From assembly GCA_046518185.1 (NCBI GenBank), contig JBKGRZ010000011.1:1-64000 (forward strand): a stretch of 64,000 bases of DNA. The letters are read 5' to 3'. A program made the position numbers and the translations under genes. Positions 1-8,481 of this stretch are shown here, piece by piece. Source of the DNA: Scandinavium vulneris_A (GTDB lineage: Bacteria > Pseudomonadota > Gammaproteobacteria > Enterobacterales > Enterobacteriaceae). The notes under the pieces were generated by a model, which saw only the letters and a program-made list of their open reading frames with translations, had not been told where the DNA came from and did no database searches. Every line of letters begins with the position of its first letter. Positions within the stretch are counted from its first letter, which is position 1.

Positions 1-27
1 AAACCGGTGGTTGTAGAGAAATTCGGT

Positions 28-104
28 GGAGCGGTAGTTCAGTCGGTTAGAATACCTGCCTGTCACGCAGGGGGTCGCGGGTTCGAGTCCCGTCCGTTCC
101 GCCA
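28..104 (+). tRNA. aspT: tRNA-Asp (GTC)
   Basis: A 77-nt cloverleaf with encoded CCA. The anticodon loop reads CTGTCAC, so the anticodon is GTC, and the sequence follows E. coli tRNA-Asp. It is the first gene in the window. With tRNA-Trp next to it, this is the arrangement found distal to 5S rRNA in E. coli rrnC, so the rRNA genes should lie just upstream, outside the window. Confidence 0.97.
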
Positions 105-157
105 CTTATTAGAAAATTAAGCCTGCTTCATTGCGGGCTTAATAATAAGCGTAATTT

Positions 158-233
158 AGGGGCGTAGCTCAGTTGGTAGAGCACCGGTCTCCAAAACCGG
201 GTGTCGCGAGTTCGAGTCTCTCCGCCCCTGCCA
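158..233 (+). tRNA. trpT: tRNA-Trp (CCA)
   Basis: A 76-nt cloverleaf with encoded CCA. The anticodon loop CTCCAAA gives anticodon CCA. It lies 53 nt after tRNA-Asp and just before a strong terminator, so both are probably processed from the distal end of an rRNA operon transcript. Confidence 0.97.
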
Positions 234-240
234 TATAATA

Positions 241-269
241 ATCCTTTGCTTCGGCAAAGGATTTTTTTT
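241..269 (+). terminator. Intrinsic terminator of the rRNA/tRNA operon
   Basis: A 9-bp stem (ATCCTTTGC/GCAAAGGAT) closes a TTCG tetraloop and is followed by a run of eight T. It sits directly behind tRNA-Trp and should end the rrn transcript. Confidence 0.93.
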
Positions 270-325
270 GTCTTTAATTCAGCGGATTTTCATCCGCCAC
301 CCCTCAGCGCTACTTCCAAAACTCC

Positions 326-1147
326 CTACTCAAGCACGGCTACTTTTAAGATCTCACGTATTTGTGCCTGCTTATCGCTGTTCTGCAACCAAATGGCATA
401 GAGCGGACGCGAAAGCGTCGCACTGTCAGTAACGGTATGCAATCCACCCTTCATATTCGCCCAACTCATAGGCAACCAGCTACAACCCTCGAGAGGGGCA
501 AGCTGTTGGCGCGCAAGTTCAGCTGAGCTGGTTGTCAGGAGTGGAATATCATCTGATGCAATGATCCCTGCTTCATGCTGTTGGAAATCAGGGCCCCATT
601 CCAGACGCAGATAGTTCAGATTGGCTTTCACCTGGGAAGGTGCCGCGCAATAAAGTGCTAATGTGAAATGCCCCAAAAGCTGGCTACTGAATTCATCCAT
701 TTTTGGTGCTTCGGTGGTGATCAATAGATCCAGCTGGCGCTCGTGCAATTGCTTGACCAGCGATTGCCGCTGAGCGATGCGCGCTTCAAACTGCAGTGTG
801 TTGTGCGCAGGATAGAGACGTCCCAGCCAAGCATTAAGCATGCACTCCCACAGCGAGGCGCTGGCACCAATCGAAAACTCATTGTGACGGGAAGTATTCG
901 CTACCTCTTTACGGGCTGATTGCCAGGTACTCATCAGCGTTTCGGCATAGGGTAAGAGCTTCTCACCGGCCGCCGTAAGGCGGATATTATTGCGATGGCG
1001 AGTGAATAAATTCACGCCAAGCTGGTTCTCTAGCTGACGAATACGAAAGCTGACGGCCGACTGCGTCAGGTACAGAGCTTCTGCCGCACGCCCGAAGTGG
1101 CGTGTTCGGCTCACTTCAAGGAAAGTTTTTAGCAATTCCGTATCCAC
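326..1147 (-). CDS. hdfR: LysR-family regulator HdfR
   Basis: LysR-type transcription factor. The N-terminal winged helix-turn-helix (about residues 15-40) contains the family signature LTQSAVSFRIRQLE, followed by an effector-binding domain. In E. coli HdfR represses the flagellar master operon flhDC and is itself under H-NS control. I chose the GTG at 1147, which gives 273 residues beginning DTELLKTF as in E. coli. An in-frame GTG four codons upstream (1159) is possible, but the GGAGAAGG stretch just before 1147 looks like the ribosome site. The gene is divergent from maoP. The C-terminus is slightly shorter than the E. coli protein (279 residues). Confidence 0.93.
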   Translation of the reverse strand: MDTELLKTFLEVSRTRHFGRAAEALYLTQSAVSFRIRQLENQLGVNLFTRHRNNIRLTAAGEKLLPYAETLMSTWQSARKEVANTSRHNEFSIGASASLWECMLNAWLGRLYPAHNTLQFEARIAQRQSLVKQLHERQLDLLITTEAPKMDEFSSQLLGHFTLALYCAAPSQVKANLNYLRLEWGPDFQQHEAGIIASDDIPLLTTSSAELARQQLAPLEGCSWLPMSWANMKGGLHTVTDSATLSRPLYAIWLQNSDKQAQIREILKVAVLE

Positions 1148-1193
1148 AACCTTCTCCACAAAATTATTTGTCGTGTTGATTTAAATGTTTTGT

Positions 1194-1222
1194 TTGACGC
1201 TCTGTCAAGCGTAACTAATACT
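1194..1222 (+). promoter_or_regulatory. Probable sigma70 promoter of maoP
   Basis: TTGACG (1194-1199) and AATACT (1217-1222) are separated by 17 bp, in the divergent hdfR/maoP gap. In E. coli the maoS site bound through MaoP is reported to lie close to maoP. I cannot place a maoS sequence here by eye. Confidence 0.5.
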
Positions 1223-1265
1223 CCGCGCCATAAATAGCTCAGCCAAAGAATTAGGAGCGTGTAGG

Positions 1266-1604
1266 ATGGCGGAAAGCTTTACGACGACTAATCGTTTTTT
1301 CGACAATAAAAATTATCCGCGCGGGTTCTCTCGTCATGGTGATTTCACCATCAAAGAAGCCCAATTGCTGGAGCGCCACGGTTATGCGTTTAATGAGCTG
1401 GAACTGGGTAACCGCGAGCCGGTAACGGAAGATGAAAAGCAATTTGTAGCCGTATGCCGCGGTGAGCGTGAGCCGGCGACAGAGATTGAACGCGTATGGA
1501 TTAAATACATGGCGCGCATCAAACGGCCAAAACGCTTCCACACGCTGTCCGGCGGTAAACCGCAGGCAGAAGGTGCAGAAGACTACACCGAAAGCGACGA
1601 TTAA
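1266..1604 (+). CDS. maoP: Ori-macrodomain organiser MaoP (YifE)
   Basis: A small soluble protein of 112 residues, the same length as E. coli YifE and nearly identical through the central RHGDFTIKEAQLLERHGYAF region and the KRPKRFHTLSGGKPQ segment. In E. coli MaoP works with the DNA site maoS to organise the origin region into a macrodomain, and belongs to the group of proteins that co-occur with Dam methylase. The start is the ATG at 1266, preceded by AGGAGCGTGTAGG. The gene stands alone between divergent hdfR and convergent comM, and is closed by a strong hairpin shared with comM. Identification is by family resemblance; the macrodomain role comes from E. coli. Confidence 0.93.
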   Translation: MAESFTTTNRFFDNKNYPRGFSRHGDFTIKEAQLLERHGYAFNELELGNREPVTEDEKQFVAVCRGEREPATEIERVWIKYMARIKRPKRFHTLSGGKPQAEGAEDYTESDD

Positions 1605-1607
1605 TAA

Positions 1608-1631
1608 GAAAGGGGCGAAAGCCCCTTTTTT
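1608..1631. terminator. Bidirectional terminator between maoP and comM
   Basis: Stem GGGGC/GCCCC with a GAAA loop, extended by A-T pairs, with T on the right and A on the left. It can terminate maoP (+) and, read on the other strand, sits right at the stop codon of comM (-). Confidence 0.88.
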
Positions 1632-3150
1632 ACGCCATCATTTTTTGCAAATGGATAAGCAATCGTTCGATTGCCCGATATCCCAGTGCTTCCTGCAAAT
1701 GTTCCCGTGCTATCTGTTCTGTTCCGGCAAGATCGGCGATGGTTCGTGACACCTTAATCAGACGCTGCCATGCACGAATCGACAACCCCAGGTGGGCGAG
1801 CGCCTGTTCCAGCCAGGCCGCGTCATCAGGGAGTAACTCACACCACCGTTTCATCTCATTGCTATCAAGAAGGGCGTTGAGCTTTCCCTGACGTGAGAAC
1901 TGCTGTTGCTGGGCGGCGATCACTCTGCTTTTCACCTTCTGGCTACTTTCACTTTTTTCAGGTGTCTGGCTGAACAGGCCCAGCGGTGGGAGCGGGATCT
2001 CGAGTGACAAATCGAAGCGATCCAAAAACGGTCCAGACATTCGCGCCAGATAACGCAGGATTTGCTCAGGCGAGCTGCGGTTATGGTTACCCTGATAGTG
2101 TCCGGTAGGGCTTGGATTCATGGCAGCAATGAGTTGAAAGCGAGCCGGGTAGGTGATTTTTGCTCGAGTACGCGAGATGTGAATCTTTCCTGACTCAATC
2201 GGCTCGCGAAGCGCATCAAGGACTCGGCGCTCAAACTCGGGTAATTCATCCAGAAATAAAATGCCGTTATGGGCCAGTGAGATCTCGCCCGGTGCAGGTA
2301 TTGTTCCACCGCCAACCATTGCTGTCAGTGATGCACTATGATGAGGCGAGCGGAATGGGCGCTTACGCCATTGTTTATGTACATGCCCTGCACTGACCAG
2401 GCTCAGAATTGCCGCACTCTCCAGGGCCTCCTGATTGCTCAGAGAGGGGAGGATGCTGGGTAAGCGGCTGGCCAGCATTGTTTTTCCTGTCCCAGGAGGG
2501 CCGACTAACAGCAGGTTATGGCCGCCAGCGGCGGTTATCTCCAGTACACGCTTTCCCTGCGGCTGCCCGATGACATCGCTAATATCGGTTGTGGCAGCAC
2601 TCATGGCATCCGCCTCGGCGACGGGATGTTGTAAGTCGGTACGTCCCTCAAGAAAAGCACATACTTCCTGTAAATGGCTGGCTATAAAACAGTCTGTTCC
2701 GCCAATCAGGCCCACCTCTGGGGCATTCTCTGCGGAAAGGATTATCTGTCGGCCTGTTTTGATGGCCTCCATCGCACCTGAAATAGCACCGGTAACCCCG
2801 CGTAATGCACCGGTAAGCGCAAGTTCACCGATGAACTCGTATTGGTTCAGCCTTGCGGTATTGAGCTGTTCTGACGCTGCCAGAAGCGCAATCGCGATCG
2901 GCAAATCATATCGCCCCCCTTCCTTTGGCAAATCGGCGGGGGCCAGGTTGATTGTTATCTTCTTTGCCGGAAATTCGTAACCGCTATTGATGACCGCACT
3001 TCTGACCCGATCGCGCGCTTCTTTTACTGCCGTTTCCGGTAAGCCCACCATGGTTAACCCCGGCAGCCCATTGCTGATATGGACTTCCACGGTGATGAGG
3101 GGGGCGTTCACCCCTAATGCGGCGCGTGTGTAAATAATCGACAATGACAT
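1630..3150 (-). CDS. comM: ComM/YifB family AAA+ ATPase (Mg-chelatase-like)
   Basis: A 506-residue AAA+ ATPase with the Mg-chelatase fold. An N-terminal Lon-protease-like domain (about residues 1-180) is followed by Walker A GPPGTGKT at 217-224, Walker B ILFLDELPEF near 297-306 and a C-terminal helical domain. In naturally transformable relatives such as Vibrio, ComM is a hexameric helicase that drives branch migration when incoming single-stranded DNA recombines. In enterics the gene (yifB) is conserved although transformation is not usual, so its role there is open. ATG start at 3150; full family length with all ATPase motifs. Convergent with maoP, divergent from the ilv operon. Confidence 0.94.
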   Translation of the reverse strand: MSLSIIYTRAALGVNAPLITVEVHISNGLPGLTMVGLPETAVKEARDRVRSAVINSGYEFPAKKITINLAPADLPKEGGRYDLPIAIALLAASEQLNTARLNQYEFIGELALTGALRGVTGAISGAMEAIKTGRQIILSAENAPEVGLIGGTDCFIASHLQEVCAFLEGRTDLQHPVAEADAMSAATTDISDVIGQPQGKRVLEITAAGGHNLLLVGPPGTGKTMLASRLPSILPSLSNQEALESAAILSLVSAGHVHKQWRKRPFRSPHHSASLTAMVGGGTIPAPGEISLAHNGILFLDELPEFERRVLDALREPIESGKIHISRTRAKITYPARFQLIAAMNPSPTGHYQGNHNRSSPEQILRYLARMSGPFLDRFDLSLEIPLPPLGLFSQTPEKSESSQKVKSRVIAAQQQQFSRQGKLNALLDSNEMKRWCELLPDDAAWLEQALAHLGLSIRAWQRLIKVSRTIADLAGTEQIAREHLQEALGYRAIERLLIHLQKMMA

Positions 3151-3477
3151 AAAGCCTCCGTGTAAAAGCAGTATGTCGCGCTCAGTAATGACCGCAATGA
3201 ATGAATCGAAATTTTACGCGCATGATTCCCGATATTTCTCACCATTTCATTACCGTTGCATACATTTGGAAGCATGATCGACAAAGATAACATCTTGTTC
3301 CGCTGCCTATGTCGGGTGAAGAATTTTCATCTCAGTTATTTCTCATAAAAAACAATACTTTTTGTGAATATCGTTAGCCAGATCGGAAAAGCTTATATAA
3401 AAAAATCTTGTCTTATCTTCAGGGTCTGTGGTAACTCTTTAGGTATTCCTTCGAACAAGAAGCCAAAAGAACACAAA
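3151..3477 (+). promoter_or_regulatory. Upstream and leader region of ilvLXGMEDA
   Basis: About 330 bp without a gene between comM and ilvL. It is AT-rich from about 3330 to 3410, with several A tracts and TATATAAAA near 3394, as expected for the ilv promoter with its upstream IHF/Lrp-responsive DNA known in E. coli. I could not pick a -35/-10 pair with proper spacing, so the start site is left open. Confidence 0.5.
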
Positions 3478-3576
3478 ATGACAGCCCTTCTACGAGTGAT
3501 TAGCCTGGTCGTGATTAGCGTGGTGGTGATTATTATCCCACCGTGCGGGGCTGCACTTGGACGAGGAAAGGCTTAA
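3478..3576 (+). CDS. ilvL: ilv operon leader peptide IlvL
   Basis: A 32-residue leader peptide, same length as in E. coli. It is loaded with the regulatory amino acids, including the runs VISLVVISVVVIII and LLRVI. Stalling on these codons when Ile, Val or Leu-tRNA is scarce favours the antiterminator, allowing transcription into ilvX-ilvG. When the amino acids are plentiful, the terminator at 3599-3631 forms. ATG at 3478; the protein ends GRGKA, and its stop lies 22 nt before the terminator stem. It has no role of its own beyond attenuation. Confidence 0.97.
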   Translation: MTALLRVISLVVISVVVIIIPPCGAALGRGKA

Positions 3577-3598
3577 GAATCAAGCCTTAACGAACTAA

Positions 3599-3631
3599 GA
3601 CCCCCGCACCGAAAGGTCCGGGGGTTTTTTT
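3599..3631 (+). terminator. ilv attenuator terminator
   Basis: GC-rich stem of CCCCCG-ACC type against GGT-CGGGGG, around a GAAA loop (3601-3624), followed by seven T interrupted late by A. It is placed right after ilvL, as the attenuator in E. coli. Confidence 0.95.
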
Positions 3632-3662
3632 ATGACTGTGAAAAACCAAAGAGGAACAGGGC

Positions 3663-3713
3663 ATGAAAATCAGCATAAAATTCTGTTTCTCGCAAAATGT
3701 GACGGGGAAGTAA
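3663..3713 (+). CDS. ilvX: Small protein IlvX
   Basis: A 16-codon frame between the attenuator and ilvG, encoding MKISIKFCFSQNVTGK. It matches the E. coli ilvX product in length and in the central KFCFS motif and C-terminal TG. A good ribosome site (AAGAGGAACAG) precedes the ATG at 3663. The stop lies two bases before the ilvG start, so ilvX and ilvG are likely translationally coupled. Function is unknown. Conservation of frame, length and core motif suggests it is really translated, or at least that its translation matters for ilvG. Confidence 0.85.
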   Translation: MKISIKFCFSQNVTGK

Positions 3714-3715
3714 CT

Positions 3716-5362
3716 ATGAATGGGGCTCAGTGGGTGGTACATGCGTTGCGAGCACAGGGAGTCGAAACCGTTTTCGGCTATCCGGGCGGCGCAATTATGC
3801 CGATCTACGATGCGTTGTATGACGGTGGCGTGGAACATCTGCTGTGTCGCCATGAGCAGGGTGCTGCGATGGCCGCCATTGGCTATGCCCGCGCAACCGG
3901 CAAAACGGGCGTGTGCATGGCCACTTCAGGTCCGGGCGCAACCAACCTGATCACCGGTCTTGCCGATGCGCTGCTCGATTCCGTGCCGGTGGTAGCCATC
4001 ACCGGTCAGGTTGCTTTACCGTTCATCGGCACCGATGCGTTTCAGGAAGTGGACGTCATCGGATTATCATTGGCCTGCACCAAACACAGTTTCCTGGTGC
4101 AGTCGCTGGAAGAGCTTCCACGGGTAATGGCAGAAGCGTTCCAGGTGGCAAGCTCAGGTCGTCCAGGTCCGGTTCTGGTTGATATCCCAAAAGATATTCA
4201 GCTTGCCAGCGCCGCACTCGAACCCCATTTCTCCGCCATTGAAGATGAAAATACCTTCCCGCTTGAAGAGGTTGAACAGGCCCGCCAGATGATAGCCCAG
4301 GCCAGCAAGCCGATGCTGTACGTTGGCGGCGGCGTAGGTATGGCGCAGGCCGTACCCGCTCTGCGCGATTTTATCGCTATGACGCAGATGCCGGTGACCT
4401 GTACGTTGAAAGGCCTGGGCGCGGTCGATGCCGATTATCCGTATTATCTGGCGATGTTGGGTATGCATGGCACGAAAGCCGCAAACCTGGCGGTTCAGCA
4501 GTGTGATTTGCTGATTGCCGTCGGCGCGCGTTTTGACGACCGCGTGACCGGCAAGCTGAACACTTTCGCCCCGCACGCAAAAGTAATCCACATGGATATC
4601 GACCCGGCTGAGCTGAACAAGCTGCGTCAGGTACACATAGGTTTGCAGGGTGATTTAAATGCGCTGCTGCCGGCGTTACAGCAACCATTGGATATCGATG
4701 CATGGCGGGCGCATACGGCTGAATTGCGGGCTGAACACGCCTGGCGCTATGACCATCCAGGCGAAGCGATTTATGCCCCACTGTTACTCAAGCAGTTATC
4801 TGACCGCAAACCGGCAGACAGCGTAATCACCACTGACGTCGGCCAGCACCAGATGTGGTCGGCGCAGCATATGACGTACACCCGTCCGGAAAACTTCATC
4901 ACCTCTAGCGGCTTGGGAACCATGGGCTTCGGCCTGCCCGCCGCGGTCGGTGCGCAAGTCGCGCGTCCGAATGACACGGTTATCTGCGTCTCCGGCGACG
5001 GGTCGTTCATGATGAACGTGCAGGAACTCGGCACCGTGAAGCGCAAGCAGCTGCCGTTGAAGATTGTGCTTCTCGATAACCAGCGTCTGGGTATGGTTCG
5101 CCAGTGGCAGCAGCTCTTTTTCCAGGAGCGTTACAGCGAAACCACCCTGACGGATAACCCCGATTTCCTGACGTTGGCCAGCGCTTTTGGTATTCCCGGC
5201 CAGCACATCACCCGTAAAGACCAGGTTGAAGCGGCACTCGACGCGATGCTCAACAGCGAAGGGCCGTATCTGCTTCATGTCTCAATCGACGAGCTCGAGA
5301 ACGTCTGGCCGCTGGTACCACCGGGTGCCAGTAATGCAGAAATGCTGGAGAAATTATCATGA
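3716..5362 (+). CDS. ilvG: Acetolactate synthase II large subunit
   Basis: Catalytic subunit of acetohydroxyacid synthase II: condenses pyruvate with pyruvate or 2-ketobutyrate, the first common step to valine/leucine and isoleucine. The 548-residue protein has the three-domain thiamine-diphosphate enzyme layout, with catalytic Glu47 in RHEQGAA and the cofactor motif GDGS starting at residue 427. The frame is open throughout, whereas E. coli K-12 carries a frameshift here, so isozyme II should be functional. ATG at 3716 directly follows ilvX; longer in-frame starts upstream run through the attenuator and are not credible. Its stop overlaps the ilvM start by 4 nt. AHAS II lacks valine feedback inhibition in enterics. 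Confidence 0.98.
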   Translation: MNGAQWVVHALRAQGVETVFGYPGGAIMPIYDALYDGGVEHLLCRHEQGAAMAAIGYARATGKTGVCMATSGPGATNLITGLADALLDSVPVVAITGQVALPFIGTDAFQEVDVIGLSLACTKHSFLVQSLEELPRVMAEAFQVASSGRPGPVLVDIPKDIQLASAALEPHFSAIEDENTFPLEEVEQARQMIAQASKPMLYVGGGVGMAQAVPALRDFIAMTQMPVTCTLKGLGAVDADYPYYLAMLGMHGTKAANLAVQQCDLLIAVGARFDDRVTGKLNTFAPHAKVIHMDIDPAELNKLRQVHIGLQGDLNALLPALQQPLDIDAWRAHTAELRAEHAWRYDHPGEAIYAPLLLKQLSDRKPADSVITTDVGQHQMWSAQHMTYTRPENFITSSGLGTMGFGLPAAVGAQVARPNDTVICVSGDGSFMMNVQELGTVKRKQLPLKIVLLDNQRLGMVRQWQQLFFQERYSETTLTDNPDFLTLASAFGIPGQHITRKDQVEAALDAMLNSEGPYLLHVSIDELENVWPLVPPGASNAEMLEKLS

Positions 5363-5622
5363 ATCAACATCAGGTTGCCGTTGAGGCTCGCTTCAACCCA
5401 GAAACGTTAGAGCGTGTGTTGCGTGTGGTACGTCATCGTGGCTTTCAAATTTGTGCCATGAATATGGAAACCGCTACTGATGCGCAAAACATAAATATTG
5501 AATTGACCGTTGCCAGCCTTCGCCCAGTCGAATTACTGTTTAGCCAGTTAAGTAAACTGGTTGACGTCGCCCGCGTCGAGATCCAGCAACGAACAACAAC
5601 ATCACAACAAATCCGCGCCTGA
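5359..5622 (+). CDS. ilvM: Acetolactate synthase II small subunit
   Basis: An 87-residue regulatory subunit, same length as in E. coli, with one ACT domain (VEARFNPETLERVLRVVRHR start, beta strand IELTV in the middle). It binds IlvG and is needed for full activity of isozyme II. The ATG overlaps the ilvG stop as ATGA, the classic sign of coupled translation for fixed subunit ratio. ilvE follows after 17 nt. Confidence 0.97.
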   Translation: MNQHQVAVEARFNPETLERVLRVVRHRGFQICAMNMETATDAQNINIELTVASLRPVELLFSQLSKLVDVARVEIQQRTTTSQQIRA

Positions 5623-5639
5623 GCGCAAAAGGAAGAACA

Positions 5640-6572
5640 ATGACGACGAAAAAAGCTGATTACATCTGGTTTAATGGTGAGATGACGCCATGGGGTGAGG
5701 CGAAGGTGCATGTGATGTCCCACGCCCTGCACTACGGGACCTCCGTCTTCGAAGGCATCCGTTGCTATGACTCACATATTGGCCCGGTGGTGTTCCGTCA
5801 TCGTGAACACATGCAGCGTCTGCATGATTCAGCCAAAATTTATCGTTTCCCGGTTTCTCAAAGCGTTGATGAACTGATGGAAGCCTGCCGCGAGGTTATC
5901 CGTAAGAACAACCTGACCAGTGCCTATATTCGTCCGCTGGTGTTCGTGGGCGATGTGGGTATGGGTGTGAACCCGCCAGCCGGTTACACCACTGACGTTA
6001 TCATTGCCGCTTTCCCTTGGGGGGCATATCTGGGCGCAGAAGCGCTTGATCAGGGGATTGACGCAATGGTTTCTTCCTGGAATCGCGTGGCGCCTAACAC
6101 TATTCCAACCGCGGCTAAAGCGGGAGGGAACTACTTGTCTTCCTTACTGGTTGGCAGTGAAGCGCGTCGTCATGGGTATCAGGAAGGGATTGCGCTGGAC
6201 GTCAACGGCTATATCTCTGAAGGTGCAGGTGAAAACCTGTTTGAAGTGAAGGACGGCATTCTGTTTACCCCGCCGTTCACTTCTTCCGCGCTGCCGGGCA
6301 TCACTCGCGATGCCATCATCAAGCTGGCGAAAGACCTGGATATCGAAGTTCGCGAGCAGGTGTTGTCCCGCGAATCGCTGTATCTTGCCGATGAAGTGTT
6401 CATGTCCGGCACCGCAGCAGAAATCACGCCGGTACGCAGCGTTGATGGCATTCAGGTTGGCGCAGGCCGTTGCGGCCCGGTGACCAAGCGCATTCAGCAA
6501 GCATTCTTTGGCCTCTTTACCGGTGAAACCGAAGATAAATGGGGTTGGTTGGATCAGGTTCATTCAAAATAA
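5640..6572 (+). CDS. ilvE: Branched-chain amino-acid aminotransferase
   Basis: A PLP fold-type IV aminotransferase that makes Leu, Ile and Val from their 2-keto acids with glutamate as donor. The Schiff-base lysine is Lys160 in TAAKAGGNYLSSLL, and the cofactor phosphate-binding SGTAAEITPV motif is present near the C-terminus. It has 310 residues, one more than E. coli, through a C-terminal change (VHSK). ATG at 5640 has the ribosome site AAGGAAG. Third enzyme gene of the operon; a hairpin separates it from ilvD. Confidence 0.98.
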   Translation: MTTKKADYIWFNGEMTPWGEAKVHVMSHALHYGTSVFEGIRCYDSHIGPVVFRHREHMQRLHDSAKIYRFPVSQSVDELMEACREVIRKNNLTSAYIRPLVFVGDVGMGVNPPAGYTTDVIIAAFPWGAYLGAEALDQGIDAMVSSWNRVAPNTIPTAAKAGGNYLSSLLVGSEARRHGYQEGIALDVNGYISEGAGENLFEVKDGILFTPPFTSSALPGITRDAIIKLAKDLDIEVREQVLSRESLYLADEVFMSGTAAEITPVRSVDGIQVGAGRCGPVTKRIQQAFFGLFTGETEDKWGWLDQVHSK

Positions 6573-6575
6573 AGC

Positions 6576-6601
6576 AATGGGACGGCACGCACCGTCCCAT
6601 T
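6576..6601 (+). repeat. Intra-operon hairpin between ilvE and ilvD
   Basis: A perfect 10-bp inverted repeat (AATGGGACGG/CCGTCCCATT) with a 6-nt loop just after the ilvE stop. Only three T follow, so it is a weak terminator at most. It may instead protect the 3' end of upstream message. Confidence 0.6.
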
Positions 6602-6628
6602 TTACAGATAGACGGGAGTAAACAGAGC

Positions 6629-8479
6629 ATGCCTAAGTACCGTTCCGCCACTACCACCCACGGCCGTAACATGGCGGGTGCCCGCGCGCTGTGGCGCGCC
6701 ACCGGAATGACCGATGCCGATTTCGGCAAACCGATTATTGCCGTCGTGAACTCGTTTACCCAGTTCGTGCCGGGTCACGTACACCTGCGCGACCTCGGTA
6801 AACTGGTTGCCGAGCAAATTGAAGCCTCCGGCGGCGTCGCCAAAGAGTTCAACACCATCGCCGTCGATGATGGCATCGCCATGGGTCACGGAGGCATGCT
6901 GTATTCGCTGCCGTCGCGCGAGCTTATCGCTGACTCCGTTGAGTACATGGTCAACGCCCACTGCGCCGATGCGATGGTGTGTATCTCCAACTGCGACAAA
7001 ATCACCCCGGGGATGCTGATGGCGTCCCTGCGCCTCAACATTCCGGTGATTTTCGTTTCTGGCGGCCCAATGGAAGCCGGGAAAACGAAACTGTCTGACC
7101 AGATAATCAAACTCGACCTGGTCGATGCGATGATTCAGGGCGCAGACCCGAAAGTCTCAGATGAGCAGAGCGATCAGATTGAACGCTCCGCGTGCCCGAC
7201 CTGTGGCTCCTGTTCCGGGATGTTCACCGCCAACTCGATGAACTGCCTGACCGAAGCGCTGGGTCTGTCGCAGCCTGGTAACGGTTCGCTGCTGGCGACT
7301 CACGCCGATCGCAAAGAGCTGTTCCTCAACGCCGGGAAGCGCATTGTCGAGCTGACCAAACGTTATTACGAACAGGATGACGCCACGGCGCTGCCGCGCA
7401 ATATCGCCAGCAAAGCAGCGTTCGAAAATGCGATGACCCTCGATATCGCAATGGGCGGTTCCACCAACACTGTACTGCACCTGCTGGCTGCCGCGCAGGA
7501 AGCAGAAATCGATTTCACCATGAGTGATATCGACCAACTGTCCCGCAAAGTGCCACAGCTGTGTAAGGTTGCGCCGAGTACGCAGAAATACCACATGGAA
7601 GACGTACACCGTGCGGGTGGCGTACTGGGTATTCTGGGTGAGCTGGACCGCGCTGGCCTGTTAAACCGTGACGTGAAAAACGTGCTCGGGCTGTCTCTGC
7701 CACAAACGCTTGATCAGTATGATGTCATGCTGACCAAAGATGAGGCGGTGAAAAGTATGTTCCGCGCGGGCCCGGCGGGTATCCGCACCACCCAGGCGTT
7801 CTCGCAGAATTGCCGCTGGGATACGCTGGATGACGATCGCGCCGAAGGCTGTATTCGTTCGCTGGAAAACGCCTACAGTCAGGACGGTGGTCTTGCCGTG
7901 CTGTACGGTAACTTCGCGGAAAACGGCTGCATTGTGAAAACGGCAGGCGTGGACGACAGCATTCTGAAATTTACCGGCCCGGCAAAAGTGTACGAGAGCC
8001 AGGACGACGCGGTTGAAGCGATCCTCGGCGGCAAAGTGGTCGCCGGTGACGTGGTTGTTATCCGCTATGAAGGGCCAAAAGGCGGGCCGGGTATGCAGGA
8101 AATGCTATACCCAACCACCTTCCTGAAATCGATGGGCCTTGGTAAAGCCTGTGCGTTGGTGACCGACGGGCGCTTCTCCGGCGGCACGTCTGGCCTGTCC
8201 ATCGGCCATGTTTCACCGGAAGCGGCGAGCGGTGGCAACATCGCGCTGATTGAAGATGGCGACCTGATTGCAATCGACATTCCGAATCGCGGTATTCAGC
8301 TGCAGGTGAGCGATCAGGAGCTGGCGGCGCGCCGTGAAGCCCAGGAAGCGCGTGGCGCACAGGCCTGGACCCCGCGTAACCGTGAGCGTCAGGTGTCGTT
8401 TGCACTGCGCGCCTATGCAAGCCTGGCGACCAGTGCGGATAAAGGCGCGGTGCGCGATAAATCCAAACTTGGGGGCTAA
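6629..8479 (+). CDS. ilvD: Dihydroxy-acid dehydratase
   Basis: An iron-sulphur dehydratase converting 2,3-dihydroxy-3-methyl acids to 2-keto acids, the common penultimate step to Val, Ile and Leu. It has 616 residues, exactly the E. coli length. Cluster-binding cysteines are visible in CISNCDK (near residue 122) and ACPTCGSCSGMF (near 195). I use the ATG at 6629 (MPKYRSATTTHGRNMAG), as in E. coli. The longer frame would start inside ilvE and cross the hairpin. The stop codon overlaps the ATGATG region of ilvA. Confidence 0.98.
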   Translation: MPKYRSATTTHGRNMAGARALWRATGMTDADFGKPIIAVVNSFTQFVPGHVHLRDLGKLVAEQIEASGGVAKEFNTIAVDDGIAMGHGGMLYSLPSRELIADSVEYMVNAHCADAMVCISNCDKITPGMLMASLRLNIPVIFVSGGPMEAGKTKLSDQIIKLDLVDAMIQGADPKVSDEQSDQIERSACPTCGSCSGMFTANSMNCLTEALGLSQPGNGSLLATHADRKELFLNAGKRIVELTKRYYEQDDATALPRNIASKAAFENAMTLDIAMGGSTNTVLHLLAAAQEAEIDFTMSDIDQLSRKVPQLCKVAPSTQKYHMEDVHRAGGVLGILGELDRAGLLNRDVKNVLGLSLPQTLDQYDVMLTKDEAVKSMFRAGPAGIRTTQAFSQNCRWDTLDDDRAEGCIRSLENAYSQDGGLAVLYGNFAENGCIVKTAGVDDSILKFTGPAKVYESQDDAVEAILGGKVVAGDVVVIRYEGPKGGPGMQEMLYPTTFLKSMGLGKACALVTDGRFSGGTSGLSIGHVSPEAASGGNIALIEDGDLIAIDIPNRGIQLQVSDQELAARREAQEARGAQAWTPRNRERQVSFALRAYASLATSADKGAVRDKSKLGG

Positions 8480-8481
8480 TG

